A stretch of DNA of 63,723 nt, taken from Hyphomonadaceae bacterium (GTDB lineage Bacteria > Pseudomonadota > Alphaproteobacteria > Caulobacterales > Hyphomonadaceae). Made by a program: the position numbers and the translations under genes. Of this stretch, positions 28,031 through 37,018 are shown piece after piece. Position 1 is the stretch's first letter, and each line of letters starts with the position of its first letter. The notes under the pieces are model-generated. The model did not search any database, was not told the origin of the DNA, and saw only the letters and a list, made by a program, of their open reading frames with translations. The DNA lies in the NCBI GenBank assembly GCA_028285145.1, contig JANQQC010000009.1, positions 1 to 63,723 on the forward strand, given 5' to 3'.

Positions 28031-28678
28031 ATGAAGAACGCATGTTTAGTCGGGACGCTAGCCGTACTGCTTGCCGGGTGTGGCGAGACACCGTCATTTG
28101 AACGAGAAGCCGACGCGCCTGAGCCTCCGGCGGTTGAGGAAGCTGAAGTAGAGATTGCAGCGGCTGAGACGGAGTCGACCAGCCGCGCCAGCGGCACGAT
28201 AACGAAAGCAACCATCGACTGGGAGGCGGCAAACGCCGATCTCGCACGTCGTAATGCAGCCGCGCGATCAATCGGAGGCGAAGAAGAAGAAACGCTTCAG
28301 ATACAGTCCGGCGGCGATCCGGTCGCGGTTCCTGTTCTTCTGCCAACCGGGATTGTTTCAATCCAGAGGTCGGGAAGCGGTCCGACCATCCGTCAAACGG
28401 AAGACGGGTACTTCGCCCGCTATCCCGGCTTGAATTACGACATTGTCGTTCATGGAACGAATGAGATCGCGGCCGCTCCGGAAGACACAGTGATCCGCGA
28501 CGAAGACTTCGACTTCGTCGACATGATGGATGGAGCTCAGGTTTCGCTGTCACGCTACGGCGCGGACTATCTGATCTCGTTTGAGTGCAATGGTGCAGTA
28601 GGCGGTATGTCGAACTGCATCACCGAAGAAGAAGCCTTCGAGGTCGCCCGCGGCCTTATCATCTCCGGGGGTCGGTGA
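28031..28678 (+). CDS. Lipoprotein of unknown function in the S8/M23 cluster
   Basis: The 215-residue protein has a lipoprotein signal (LAVLLAGC at about residue 17), an acidic Ala/Glu-rich linker to about residue 60, and a compact C-terminal domain with two Cys (FECNGAVGG and NCITEE) that could form a disulfide. It has no recognised family. It starts one base after the stop of the I9-like gene and ends two bases before the M23 gene, so the four genes are almost certainly co-transcribed. Confidence 0.75.
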   Translation: MKNACLVGTLAVLLAGCGETPSFEREADAPEPPAVEEAEVEIAAAETESTSRASGTITKATIDWEAANADLARRNAAARSIGGEEEETLQIQSGGDPVAVPVLLPTGIVSIQRSGSGPTIRQTEDGYFARYPGLNYDIVVHGTNEIAAAPEDTVIRDEDFDFVDMMDGAQVSLSRYGADYLISFECNGAVGGMSNCITEEEAFEVARGLIISGGR

Positions 28679-28680
28679 AC

Positions 28681-29940
28681 ATGCGTATCGTTTTAGGCGC
28701 GGCGCTTTCAGGCGCGCTTCTGCTCGCGGGGTGCGACGCCGTTCGGTACCCAGGTGACGGTGGACCCACTCCCGAGCGCCCAACGACACCCGAAGAGCCA
28801 GCAAACGTTCCCATTGGCGCACCAGGACCTCCCCCACCAGCCGAGCCCGTGACTGACCCCTATGGCGAAGGTGAGCCAACACCGGAGCCGGTCAGTTCCG
28901 ATGAAGAAAATCAAACCGCGGATCCTGTTGAAGTACCAGCAACACCGGTCGAACCTGACCCGGACGAAACCGAAGAACCCGGCGAAACGGCAGAAGATTC
29001 AACTGCCCCCGAGGCCGAAACTCCAGCGCCCACGGAACCCGTTCCTAACGAGGATGAGCCCGCCTCCGAAGAGGAGCCAGTAGAAACGCTTGAGCCTCAA
29101 CCCGAAGTGCCGGCTGATGAAACGCCTGCTGAGAACGCCGATGAAGTGCCTGTGGATAACGTCGAGCAACCGGTCGACACCTCGCCCGAACCACAAACAG
29201 AGCCAGAGCCGACCTTCAGCTACGTTACGCCTGGCAGTCTGATTGCCGGTTCCGGCACAGGGTCTCCGGATCAGACGATCCATTCCCCGGACATGGTCTT
29301 TCCGATCAAGTCGGCTCCCTCCTATCCTCAATCAATGGTCTGGCGCTTTGGCGGCGGCATCGGCGGTGGAGACGAATGCGACCCGCGCAACTTCGCCTAC
29401 CCATGGCAGGATAATTTTTGCGAGAAACGCTCGTCAAATCGCAACTCACCCTTCTGTCCCCTTGGTAGAATTCACCAGGGCCAGGACATTCGGGTTGGAA
29501 CGCCTGAAGGGTGCAACGAGATGCGAAGGGCTGATCCAGAAGATCGCACGCTTTATGAAGTCGTAGCGGTCGAGGACGGGATAATCTCAAACATTGGCAG
29601 CTACACCGTGAACCTGCGCGCGGGTGGCCGCATCTATCGCTACATGCATCTGAATATGCGGGAGCTGAAGGTTTCCCTCGATCAAGAAGTAAAGGCCGGT
29701 GACGTTCTAGGCTACGTGTCGAAAGATTTTGGAGGGTCAGCGACGACGTTCCACCTGCACTTCGAAATCATTCAGAACACGGCGGAACACGGATGGGCGC
29801 ACGTCTCTCCCTATACGTCCCTTGTCGCGGCCTATGAACGACGACAGGGCGGTCCGGGGGAAGAGGTGGAGCAAAATCTGTCCATCGCAGCATCCAGATC
29901 CTTCATTGCTATTCCAGACGACTTCATCATAACTGAGTAG
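28681..29940 (+). CDS. M23-family (LytM-like) peptidase lipoprotein with long acidic Pro-rich linker
   Basis: The 419-residue protein has a lipoprotein signal (LLLAGCDAVRYPG), about 160 residues of Pro/Glu/Thr-rich linker, and a C-terminal M23 domain. The zinc-site motifs are H-x-G-x-D in IHQGQDIRVG and H-x-H in FHLHFEI, and both are intact, so it may cleave peptidoglycan peptides. The ATG at 28681 is chosen since the longer frame would run through the previous gene. The CDAVR-x-PG start is shared with the DUF900 lipoprotein. It is the last gene of the S8 cluster. Confidence 0.87.
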   Translation: MRIVLGAALSGALLLAGCDAVRYPGDGGPTPERPTTPEEPANVPIGAPGPPPPAEPVTDPYGEGEPTPEPVSSDEENQTADPVEVPATPVEPDPDETEEPGETAEDSTAPEAETPAPTEPVPNEDEPASEEEPVETLEPQPEVPADETPAENADEVPVDNVEQPVDTSPEPQTEPEPTFSYVTPGSLIAGSGTGSPDQTIHSPDMVFPIKSAPSYPQSMVWRFGGGIGGGDECDPRNFAYPWQDNFCEKRSSNRNSPFCPLGRIHQGQDIRVGTPEGCNEMRRADPEDRTLYEVVAVEDGIISNIGSYTVNLRAGGRIYRYMHLNMRELKVSLDQEVKAGDVLGYVSKDFGGSATTFHLHFEIIQNTAEHGWAHVSPYTSLVAAYERRQGGPGEEVEQNLSIAASRSFIAIPDDFIITE

Positions 29941-30063
29941 AGCGACTTTCCTCCCAATTCGCGTATAGCGGGAGCGCTGCTGGTCAAGACCGTCTCAGAA
30001 GCGCACACTGCTTGCATAGCTACATGACGAGCCCAGTTTCAGGGCCCGCACTGGGAGGATGGA

Positions 30064-31617
30064 ATGGAACAGCTGCAAGGCATGGACGCGTCATTCGTGG
30101 CGTTCGAACAGCGTAATGCGCCGATGCATATTGGCTCTCTGCTGATTTACGACCCTTCAACGGCCCCTAACGGTTTCGTTCGGTTCAAGGACATTCTCAG
30201 ATTCTTCGAAGACCGCATGCATCTCTCAAAGACGATGCGTCAGCGCCTCGTGAAGGTCCCGCTGAATATCGACTATCCGTATTGGATCGAAGACCCGGAT
30301 TTCGATCTTGAGTATCACGTCCGCCATGTTGCACTGCCAAAACCGGGGGACTGGCGGCAGCTATGCATTCAAGCGGCCCGCATCTTTTCGCGACCACTCG
30401 ACCTGAACCGGCCGCCTTGGGAGTTCACTGTTGTCGAGGGTCTCGACAACATTCCCGGCGTTCCCAAAGGCTCATTTGCGATGGTGACCAAAGTTCACCA
30501 CGCTGCAATTGATGGCATGTCTGGCATTGATCTGATGGAAGCCATTCACACGCTAACGCCCGATACAACACCGCCTCCCACACCGGACACCTGGAAGCCT
30601 GACCGGATTCCAAACCCTGTCGGCCTCTTTGCAAAGGGTTACGCCCGCGCCTGGCTTAATCCCATCCGGCAGGTAGGTGTCGCCGCTCGAGCCACTCCCG
30701 GCGTTTTTCGAGCAGCGACCGGCCTGATCAAAGGGGAGTTTGACCTTGGGGCCGCGATCCGCGCGCCAAAGACTCGCTTCAATGTGAAAGTATCACCTCA
30801 CCGTGTAGTGGAGGGGCGCAGTTTCCCGCTCAAGAATATCAAGGCTCTTCGCGACCTCTCGGAAGGAGCGAAGGTCAACGATGTGTTCCTGACCATCATT
30901 GGGGGCGCGCTGAACAAATACCTGACTGCAAAGAACGATCTCCCAACGACGACGATGACGGCAATGGCTCCGATTTCCGTGCGGTCGGAAGACGAGAAGA
31001 ACTCAATGGGCAATCAGGTGTCTGCGATGATCGCGCCACTTGGCAGCCATATCTCTGACCCAGTCGAACGACTCCAATACGTTCATGAAGAGACCCGGAA
31101 ATCCAAGGCCATGACGAACGCGCTTGGTGCGCGGCAAATGACGGAAGCTTCCAAGGTGTCGCCCGCCTTGTTCATGGCGCTCGGAGCCCGCCTCTATACG
31201 CAGCTCGGCTTAGCCAACTATACGCGTTCACCGATCAATACGGTCGTAACCAACGTGCCGGGGCCACCAGTGCCGATCTACTCTTCCGGCGCAAGACTTG
31301 TCAGCATGGGGGGGCTGCTGTGCCTGCTGGATGGCGTAGCGCTTGGCCATGTCGTCCAGAGTTATGTTGATGAGGCGACGGTAGGTTTCACGGCGTGTCG
31401 CGAGGCTATGCCAGATCCTGAATTCTATGCTCAGTGCCTTCAGGAGTCGTATGAAGAGTTGATGGCGGCCGCCGGTTTGGAAGTTGAAGCAGCAGAGCAA
31501 CCAGTCAACGCTCCTGCACGACGCAAACCTGCTCCCAAATCAAAGACAGGAGCCACTAAAACGACATCCAAACGCCAGTCACCGGCAAAGCGGAAAACGG
31601 CGCGCGTGAAAGCCTGA
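30064..31617 (+). CDS. Wax ester synthase/diacylglycerol acyltransferase (WS/DGAT)
   Basis: The 517-residue protein has the catalytic motif HHAAIDG of WS/DGAT enzymes, the NDVFLTIIGGAL block, and the VTNVPGPPVP motif near the C-terminus. Such enzymes join fatty acyl-CoA to a fatty alcohol or diacylglycerol to form storage lipid. The tail (about residues 485-517) is a Lys/Thr/Pro-rich extension (KPAPKSKTGATKTTSKR) of unknown role. GGGAGG precedes the start. A lipase-like hydrolase follows 132 bases later and may be functionally linked. Confidence 0.9.
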   Translation: MEQLQGMDASFVAFEQRNAPMHIGSLLIYDPSTAPNGFVRFKDILRFFEDRMHLSKTMRQRLVKVPLNIDYPYWIEDPDFDLEYHVRHVALPKPGDWRQLCIQAARIFSRPLDLNRPPWEFTVVEGLDNIPGVPKGSFAMVTKVHHAAIDGMSGIDLMEAIHTLTPDTTPPPTPDTWKPDRIPNPVGLFAKGYARAWLNPIRQVGVAARATPGVFRAATGLIKGEFDLGAAIRAPKTRFNVKVSPHRVVEGRSFPLKNIKALRDLSEGAKVNDVFLTIIGGALNKYLTAKNDLPTTTMTAMAPISVRSEDEKNSMGNQVSAMIAPLGSHISDPVERLQYVHEETRKSKAMTNALGARQMTEASKVSPALFMALGARLYTQLGLANYTRSPINTVVTNVPGPPVPIYSSGARLVSMGGLLCLLDGVALGHVVQSYVDEATVGFTACREAMPDPEFYAQCLQESYEELMAAAGLEVEAAEQPVNAPARRKPAPKSKTGATKTTSKRQSPAKRKTARVKA

Positions 31618-31749
31618 TTTCATTAAAGAATTTGGCTTTCCGGCAAATAGCCCACTGCGTTCTACATCCATAACGTGCTTGCGGTTAACACAATTGCAGC
31701 GCAGAGTTGCATGAATCGCGTCGCTAAGAACGCTTCGGAGGAACGATCG

Positions 31750-32529
31750 ATGACTGCAGCTACTGCCGCAAGACCCCCATCCCTGTTCTGGACTTTGACT
31801 GAAGGCCGGGCCGTATTCGAGCTCGGGTCCTTCGCCATTCTGCGTCGAGCGATGCGCGCGCTTCCAAAGGGCGATGGTCATCCTGTTCTGGTATTGCCGG
31901 GATTCCTGGCGAGCGATCGATCGACTCGCCCATTGCGACGCCTGCTCGATGATCTCGGATACGAGTCGTTTGGATGGGGTCTTGGACAGAACGTGAAGTT
32001 CGACGAACATCGTGAGCGTCAAATGATGGAGCTGCTGGAGTCTATCCACGACCGGGCCCAGCAGAAGATCTCGATTGTAGGCTGGAGCCTTGGCGGCGTG
32101 TTTGCGAGGGAAATGGCCAAGATTCATCCGGACAAGGTTCGTCAGGTCATGTCTCTTGGCAGCCCCATTTCCAACAACCGCAATCATTCCAGCGCGCGTC
32201 ACGTCTTCGAAGCGATAAACGGAAGCGAGACGCAGCCCGAAGCCGAGGGGCGCTACGCGAAACTTCACGAAGCACCGCCCGTTCCAACGACCTCAATTCT
32301 CACCAAGACGGATGGGGTTGTCGCGTGGCGTGGCTCGGTTCAGCACCCGGCCGACCATCACAGCGAAACCGAGAACATTGTCGTTCCTGCCAGCCATGTC
32401 GGTCTTGGCGTAAATCCGCTGGTGATGGTCGCGATCGCTGACCGGCTTGCACAAGCCGAGGGCGAATGGGCACCATTCGATCGCAGTGGCTGGAGAAGCG
32501 CGTTCTATAGCGATGCACCACTCGACTAA
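31750..32529 (+). CDS. Lipase-like alpha/beta hydrolase
   Basis: The 259-residue protein has VLVLPGFLASDRS (oxyanion region), nucleophile elbow GWSLGG and a late PASHVGLG with a likely catalytic His. It resembles bacterial triacylglycerol-lipase-like and PHB-depolymerase-like hydrolases without a signal peptide. The ATG at 31750 is chosen since GGAGGAA lies just upstream; a start at 31675 or 31711 would add odd residues. It follows the WS/DGAT gene, so lipid turnover is a reasonable guess. Confidence 0.8.
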   Translation: MTAATAARPPSLFWTLTEGRAVFELGSFAILRRAMRALPKGDGHPVLVLPGFLASDRSTRPLRRLLDDLGYESFGWGLGQNVKFDEHRERQMMELLESIHDRAQQKISIVGWSLGGVFAREMAKIHPDKVRQVMSLGSPISNNRNHSSARHVFEAINGSETQPEAEGRYAKLHEAPPVPTTSILTKTDGVVAWRGSVQHPADHHSETENIVVPASHVGLGVNPLVMVAIADRLAQAEGEWAPFDRSGWRSAFYSDAPLD

Positions 32530-32581
32530 GTCGTGACATCTGCGCTTCCGCCATCCGCGATAGGATGGCACAAGCGCGAGC

Positions 32582-33409
32582 ATGAGTTGGACCAAAACCT
32601 ATAATGGCGCGGAATCGATCCGCCTTAACAAATGGCTGGCACAGGAAGGTGTGTGCTCCCGGCGCGAAGCCGAGGGGCTGATCGCGCGTGGGCAGATTCA
32701 GATCGACGGCAAACAGATTGCCGAGCCAGGACAGAAAATCAGCAAGGGAGAGACGGTCGCACTGAACGAGAGTGCAACAGCCGATCTCGGTGCCCAGGTG
32801 ACGGCTGTCCTCCACAAACCGGTCGGTTACGTCTCAGCGCAACCGGAAGGATCCCAAGTTCCAGCTGCGCGACTTGTCACCAAAGCTAATCTCCTCGGGA
32901 AAACGCCTTCAATGCCGACGGCCACGACAAGTCTCGCGCCTCTCGGCCGGTTGGATCAGGATAGCCGTGGGCTCTTGTTGCTGTCGGAAGATGGCGTGCT
33001 TGCTAAGGCTGTTATCGGGCCGGACTCACGGCTTGACAAAGAATACCTTGTCCGAGTGCGCGGCGAAATCACACAAGCCAAGCTCAAGAAGCTGCGCCAT
33101 GGTCTCGAACTCGACGGTCGGAAGCTGAGACCGGCCAAAATCACTCCGCTGAAGGGCGGCGTTCTGCGCTTTAATCTGGTGGAAGGCCGGAAGCGCCAGA
33201 TTCGGCGGATGTGTCAGCTGGTCGACCTGCACGTCCTTGATCTTCTCAGAACCCGCATCGGACCTCTATCGATCGGCTCACTCCCGGAAGGAAAATGGCG
33301 CGCTCTCACCGATGCCGAGCGTAAGGCCCTGATTGCCGGTGCCAGGCCTGTTGAAAAGCCCAAGCCCAAAGGCAAGCCGTTTGATCACAAAAGGGGCCGT
33401 CGTTCATAA
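32582..33409 (+). CDS. RsuA/RluB/RluF-type pseudouridine synthase
   Basis: The 275-residue enzyme has an N-terminal S4 RNA-binding domain (IRLNKWLAQEGVCSRREAEGLI in pattern), the catalytic Asp in GRLDQDSRGLL, and the conserved EGRKRQIRRM block. It isomerises uridine to pseudouridine in rRNA; RluF-like 23S modification is most likely, but the target cannot be told. The C-terminus is basic (KPKPKGKPFDHKRGRRS). It overlaps the end of the convergent epimerase gene by six bases. Confidence 0.9.
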   Translation: MSWTKTYNGAESIRLNKWLAQEGVCSRREAEGLIARGQIQIDGKQIAEPGQKISKGETVALNESATADLGAQVTAVLHKPVGYVSAQPEGSQVPAARLVTKANLLGKTPSMPTATTSLAPLGRLDQDSRGLLLLSEDGVLAKAVIGPDSRLDKEYLVRVRGEITQAKLKKLRHGLELDGRKLRPAKITPLKGGVLRFNLVEGRKRQIRRMCQLVDLHVLDLLRTRIGPLSIGSLPEGKWRALTDAERKALIAGARPVEKPKPKGKPFDHKRGRRS

Positions 33410-34270
33410 AGCTTCGACGCGAAGGACGATCGAGCCTTCGATGGTATAGCCCGGCTGAAGGATGCGAAGTCCGGTGATCTCGGCCGGCTTTGAGCTATTT
33501 ACCGCATTCGGCGCATGACTGACCGGCTCGACGCAGAAGTAAGGCTCGCCGGGTGGTGTGTAGACAATCAGATTCTGGAAAAGCGGGTCGCCTAACATCA
33601 GGATGCGCCGCCTCTTCAACGGCCAGCTCAAACGAACTGCGGTTTGTTGCAGCGCGAACGCATGATCAAGGCTCAAGTCAGATACTCGACGCGCTGAGCG
33701 AATATCTGTGCCCGGTCCGAGCGCCTCCGTCGTATCAGGAATGCCGCCGTCATCGGAGATCCAGATCGACTCCACGTCGGCTTCAATCTCCGCATCATCC
33801 AGCCGAAAGTAGGGATGCCACCCGAGACCGGCTGGCATTGCGCGGTCGCTTTCATTTCGGAGCTTTAGTGTGACTTTCAGATGATCATCGTACAACTCGA
33901 ACAGCTGAGTGGCTTCATAAGCCCAAGGCCAATCGCCCGCATCGTACGTAAGCGAGAGCGTTGCGGAGGTCGGGCTGACCGAAGACACACGCCAGGTCGA
34001 CTGCCATCCCTGCCCGTGGATCGCGTGCGGTTCAGGCAGGAAATTCGCACGGAGCGAAACATCTCGTCCCCCGAACCGGAATCGCCCCTTAGAAATCCGG
34101 CCGGAGAACGGGACAAGCGGAAAGGCCGCGCTGTCCACAGGGGCATCTGAATCGGGCGATGCCGGGCGCAGCACATCCCACTCGTCCATACGCCAGTGGG
34201 TCACCACGCCACCTTTCGATGGCGCGAGACCAAGACGGCTGTTGCCGGCAGCCAGCTCGATAGGCTGCAT
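33404..34270 (-). CDS. Aldose 1-epimerase family protein
   Basis: The 288-residue protein has a galactose-mutarotase-like fold: FPLVPFSGRIS near the N-terminus, AIHGQGWQ with the His expected to act as acid, and GLGWHPYF with the second His. The final catalytic Glu is expected in CVEPVSHAPNA. It would interconvert sugar anomers, or act on a related sugar derivative. Start and stop bases interlock with those of the upstream lyase-like gene, so the two are likely co-transcribed; a common pathway is not evident. Confidence 0.85.
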   Translation of the reverse strand: MQPIELAAGNSRLGLAPSKGGVVTHWRMDEWDVLRPASPDSDAPVDSAAFPLVPFSGRISKGRFRFGGRDVSLRANFLPEPHAIHGQGWQSTWRVSSVSPTSATLSLTYDAGDWPWAYEATQLFELYDDHLKVTLKLRNESDRAMPAGLGWHPYFRLDDAEIEADVESIWISDDGGIPDTTEALGPGTDIRSARRVSDLSLDHAFALQQTAVRLSWPLKRRRILMLGDPLFQNLIVYTPPGEPYFCVEPVSHAPNAVNSSKPAEITGLRILQPGYTIEGSIVLRVEAL

Positions 34271-35526
34271 CAGCTGTAGCGCGCTTCGACCTTCTCGCCT
34301 GCCTTGCCCTCCGCAACCGTTTTGAGGGACTCGGCAAGATCGGCGAGGTACTCGTCGACCACTTCCGCGTGCTTGGGCGACAGCATCAAATGCAGGCTGG
34401 GCGGTTCCTTCGTCACGGATGTGAACCAGCCCCGACGGTAAATCTCACCATAGATCGCGAAGGCGTGGTGATCGGGGTGGCGAAACGCGATCAGAGACAG
34501 CAGTGGATTGCCGAGGACCTCAAAACCAAGCGCTTCGACGCCGTCTTGAATACGTTGCCGTGTCTCGCAAACCGTTCCCTGCAAGCGGCGATATCCCTCA
34601 ACGCCGAGATAGTTCATCACGGCCCATGCAGCTGAAATTGCGCCGCCGGGACGGGTGCCAGCAAGTGTCGGCGTTTTCATGGGCGCGCCGGACCAACAGG
34701 CGAGATCAAACGGCATATGAGAGTAGAGCTCTTCGGTGCGAAACAACACGGTCGACGCCCCTTTGGCGGCGTATCCGAATTTATGCAGATCGGCACTCAT
34801 CGACTGGACGGCCGGAACCTCGAAATCGAAATCAGGCACGGGAACACCATTCATGCGAGCGAACGGCGCAATGTAACCTCCAACACAGGCATCGACGTGC
34901 AACCAGACGCCCTTCTCTTCCGCGACACTCCCAAGCGCGCTGATCGGATCAATGATCCCGTGTGGGAAGTTCGGCGCGGAGCCAACCATCACTACGGTAT
35001 CAGCGTCGCAAGCCTCGCCCATGGCGATCGCATCCGCCTCGTAGCTGCCATCTGTCTTCACCGGAATTCGGCGCACCTCGATGTCCATGAGGTGGCACGC
35101 CTTATCGAAAGCCAGGTGCGCGGATTGCGGCAGGACCACATTTGCGCGCTCTGTCGCGCGACCCTTTGAGCGGGCATAGTCCCGAGCAGTTTTGACGGCC
35201 ATGGTGATTGAGTCCGTCCCACCACTCGTCATTGAGCCAGTCGATCCTTTGGGGCCATGAAGCAGTCCCAGCGCCATGGATATGACGTCTTTTTCCATCT
35301 GAGCAAGAGACGGAAACGCGAGCGGCCCTAGACCATTCTCGGACATGTAGGCGGCATAAGCCTCCTTCTGGATTTCGGCGATGTCTTCACCGGCATTGAA
35401 GACGTAAACGGCTGTTCGGCCGTCCCGCCACTTCGCGTCATTGCCTCCGCGTCCAATGAGGTCAGCTTTTACTTCGGGCCAGGATCGGCCTTTTTCTGGC
35501 ATATGCATGTCGGTTCCGTTCGTCAT
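34270..35526 (-). CDS. Sphingosine-1-phosphate-lyase-like PLP enzyme
   Basis: The 418-residue fold-I PLP enzyme has SGGTDSITMAVK (phosphate cup), HVDACVGGY with the Asp that contacts the pyridine, and the PLP lysine in SADLHKFGYAAKG. These and the length fit the bacterial sphingosine-1-phosphate lyase/aspartate decarboxylase-like family. A lyase that splits a phosphorylated long-chain base is the best guess, but amino acid decarboxylases look similar. Its stop overlaps the epimerase start. There is no membrane helix at the N-terminus, unlike eukaryotic lyases. Confidence 0.82.
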   Translation of the reverse strand: MTNGTDMHMPEKGRSWPEVKADLIGRGGNDAKWRDGRTAVYVFNAGEDIAEIQKEAYAAYMSENGLGPLAFPSLAQMEKDVISMALGLLHGPKGSTGSMTSGGTDSITMAVKTARDYARSKGRATERANVVLPQSAHLAFDKACHLMDIEVRRIPVKTDGSYEADAIAMGEACDADTVVMVGSAPNFPHGIIDPISALGSVAEEKGVWLHVDACVGGYIAPFARMNGVPVPDFDFEVPAVQSMSADLHKFGYAAKGASTVLFRTEELYSHMPFDLACWSGAPMKTPTLAGTRPGGAISAAWAVMNYLGVEGYRRLQGTVCETRQRIQDGVEALGFEVLGNPLLSLIAFRHPDHHAFAIYGEIYRRGWFTSVTKEPPSLHLMLSPKHAEVVDEYLADLAESLKTVAEGKAGEKVEARYS

Positions 35527-35646
35527 CGCTGCTATTGTGCAGGACTATAAACGAGGGAGTCCCTCCGCGTCTTCTCGCTTTCCGAACGAAGGGCGTTGAA
35601 CCGGCGATTGACGCCGCCTAGGTTGCCTGCGCATGAAGGGGCCAAG

Positions 35647-36129
35647 ATGAAAGACTATATCGGATACGAAGCGCTTTCTCAGGCCGCGATGCGGGGAGTG
35701 GTGCGAGAGGCCCTGAAACAGGGCTTGAAGACCGGTGCGCTGCCAGGCGACCATCATTTCTACATCACGTTCAGAACCAAGGCTCCTGGCGTGGCTATCG
35801 CCGATCATCTGATTGAGCGCTTCCCTGAAGACATGACCATCGTGATTCAGCATCAGTACTGGGATCTCGAGGTGCACGAGGGTCATTTCGAAGTGATTCT
35901 GAAGTTTGCCGGCGTGCCGCAACACCTCTCGATCCCGTACGCCGCGCTGACGCGTTTCGTCGACCCATCGGTGAATTTCGGTCTCTCATTCGAAAAAGAG
36001 GAAGAAACAGCAGCGAATGCGGACGTCCTGACCCCTGCGCTCGAAGACAAGACGAAGCCAGCCGAATCACACCCAGAAGCGGCGAGCGATAATACGGTCG
36101 TCAGCCTCGACCAGTTCCGGCGCAAATAG
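35647..36129 (+). CDS. sspB: SspB-like ClpXP adaptor (alphaproteobacterial type)
   Basis: The 160-residue protein has the SspB fold region (GDHHFYITFRTKAPGV in pattern, MTIVIQHQYWDLEV, LSIPYAALTRFVDPSVNFGL) that binds ssrA-type degradation tags. It also has a flexible tail that ends in the VVSLDQFRRK motif, a ClpX-binding peptide. It delivers tagged proteins to ClpXP. The ATG at 35647 is preceded by AAGGGG; the frame is open upstream to 35596. It is followed after three bases by a thioesterase gene. Confidence 0.92.
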   Translation: MKDYIGYEALSQAAMRGVVREALKQGLKTGALPGDHHFYITFRTKAPGVAIADHLIERFPEDMTIVIQHQYWDLEVHEGHFEVILKFAGVPQHLSIPYAALTRFVDPSVNFGLSFEKEEETAANADVLTPALEDKTKPAESHPEAASDNTVVSLDQFRRK

Positions 36130-36132
36130 ACA

Positions 36133-36588
36133 GTGACCAAGGAAACCGAAAAGCCGCGGGTCTCCGATGCAGATATGCTCGCCCGGTTTCAGAATTCCAA
36201 AAAGCGTCCGCCCTGTTCTGACACGCTGGGTATGCGCCTCGCTGCGGTCGATCAGGATGCCAAGACTGTCAGCATGGATTTTGATGTCAGCGAAAGCTTT
36301 TCTAACCCAACCGGTGCTGTCCAGGGTGGCTTCATCACCGCGATGCTCGACGAGGCCATTTCGACCTGCATCATCATTGCATCCAATGTGACGATGACCG
36401 CCCCGACCCTCGAAATGAAGACCAGCTATCTACGTCGCCTGATGCCGGGCAAAGCGCGGGTTGAGGCCCGGATCATCAAGCTTGGGAAGTCTGCCGCCTT
36501 TTCCGAAGCCTCCTGCTATGACGTCGACGGAAAACTGGTGGCCACAGCAACGGCAACCGCCATTCCCATGCCTTTCAAAAGGTTCTGA
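36133..36588 (+). CDS. PaaI-type hotdog thioesterase
   Basis: The 151-residue protein has the hotdog-fold pattern of PaaI/YigI thioesterases: SFSNPTGAVQGGFITAMLDEAIS with the usual Asn, Gly-rich turn and acidic residue. It probably hydrolyses an acyl-CoA in the cytoplasm. The start is a GTG three bases after the sspB stop; the ATG at 36175 is an alternative. It ends ten bases from the convergent MAPEG gene. Confidence 0.85.
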   Translation: MTKETEKPRVSDADMLARFQNSKKRPPCSDTLGMRLAAVDQDAKTVSMDFDVSESFSNPTGAVQGGFITAMLDEAISTCIIIASNVTMTAPTLEMKTSYLRRLMPGKARVEARIIKLGKSAAFSEASCYDVDGKLVATATATAIPMPFKRF

Positions 36589-36598
36589 GAGCGAGCAG

Positions 36599-37000
36599 CT
36601 AAACAAAGATCGCGCGAAGGATTTCAAAGCCGATCAGGCCTAGACCAATAACGCCGACGCCCCATGCCGCTGACCGTAAAACAGGCACGCCAGCAAGATA
36701 AAGCACGGCAAATGAGAGCCTCGCGCCGAAGTAGATCGCGGTACCCCAAACAGTCAGAGTGGTTGAAACACCTGCAAGATGGGCAATGAGGACCAAGGGG
36801 GCGAACACGGCAATACCTTCGATTTGGTTTGCGATTGTTCGGGCCGCACGTCCTTGCAATGCCGTGATATCTCTTGGCTCATCACGCGCTCCAAGGCCCC
36901 ACCCGAAGCCCTGATTGATCGGAACAAGAGCCCCCTGAAAACCGACAAGCACGAAGGTCAGCATAGCGACAGCGGCAAGCATGGTGAGTTCGACAGTCAA
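36599..37000 (-). CDS. MAPEG-family membrane protein
   Basis: The 133-residue protein has four hydrophobic helices and the MAPEG pattern (GARDEPRDITALQGRAARTIANQIEGIAVFAP region, with conserved R and N residues in helix 2). Eukaryotic members bind glutathione or leukotrienes; bacterial members are mostly uncharacterised. It faces an HxlR regulator gene across an 80-base interval containing a palindrome, so HxlR control is likely. Confidence 0.85.
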   Translation of the reverse strand: MTVELTMLAAVAMLTFVLVGFQGALVPINQGFGWGLGARDEPRDITALQGRAARTIANQIEGIAVFAPLVLIAHLAGVSTTLTVWGTAIYFGARLSFAVLYLAGVPVLRSAAWGVGVIGLGLIGFEILRAIFV

Positions 37001-37018
37001 GAGAAGTCTCCGTTTACC

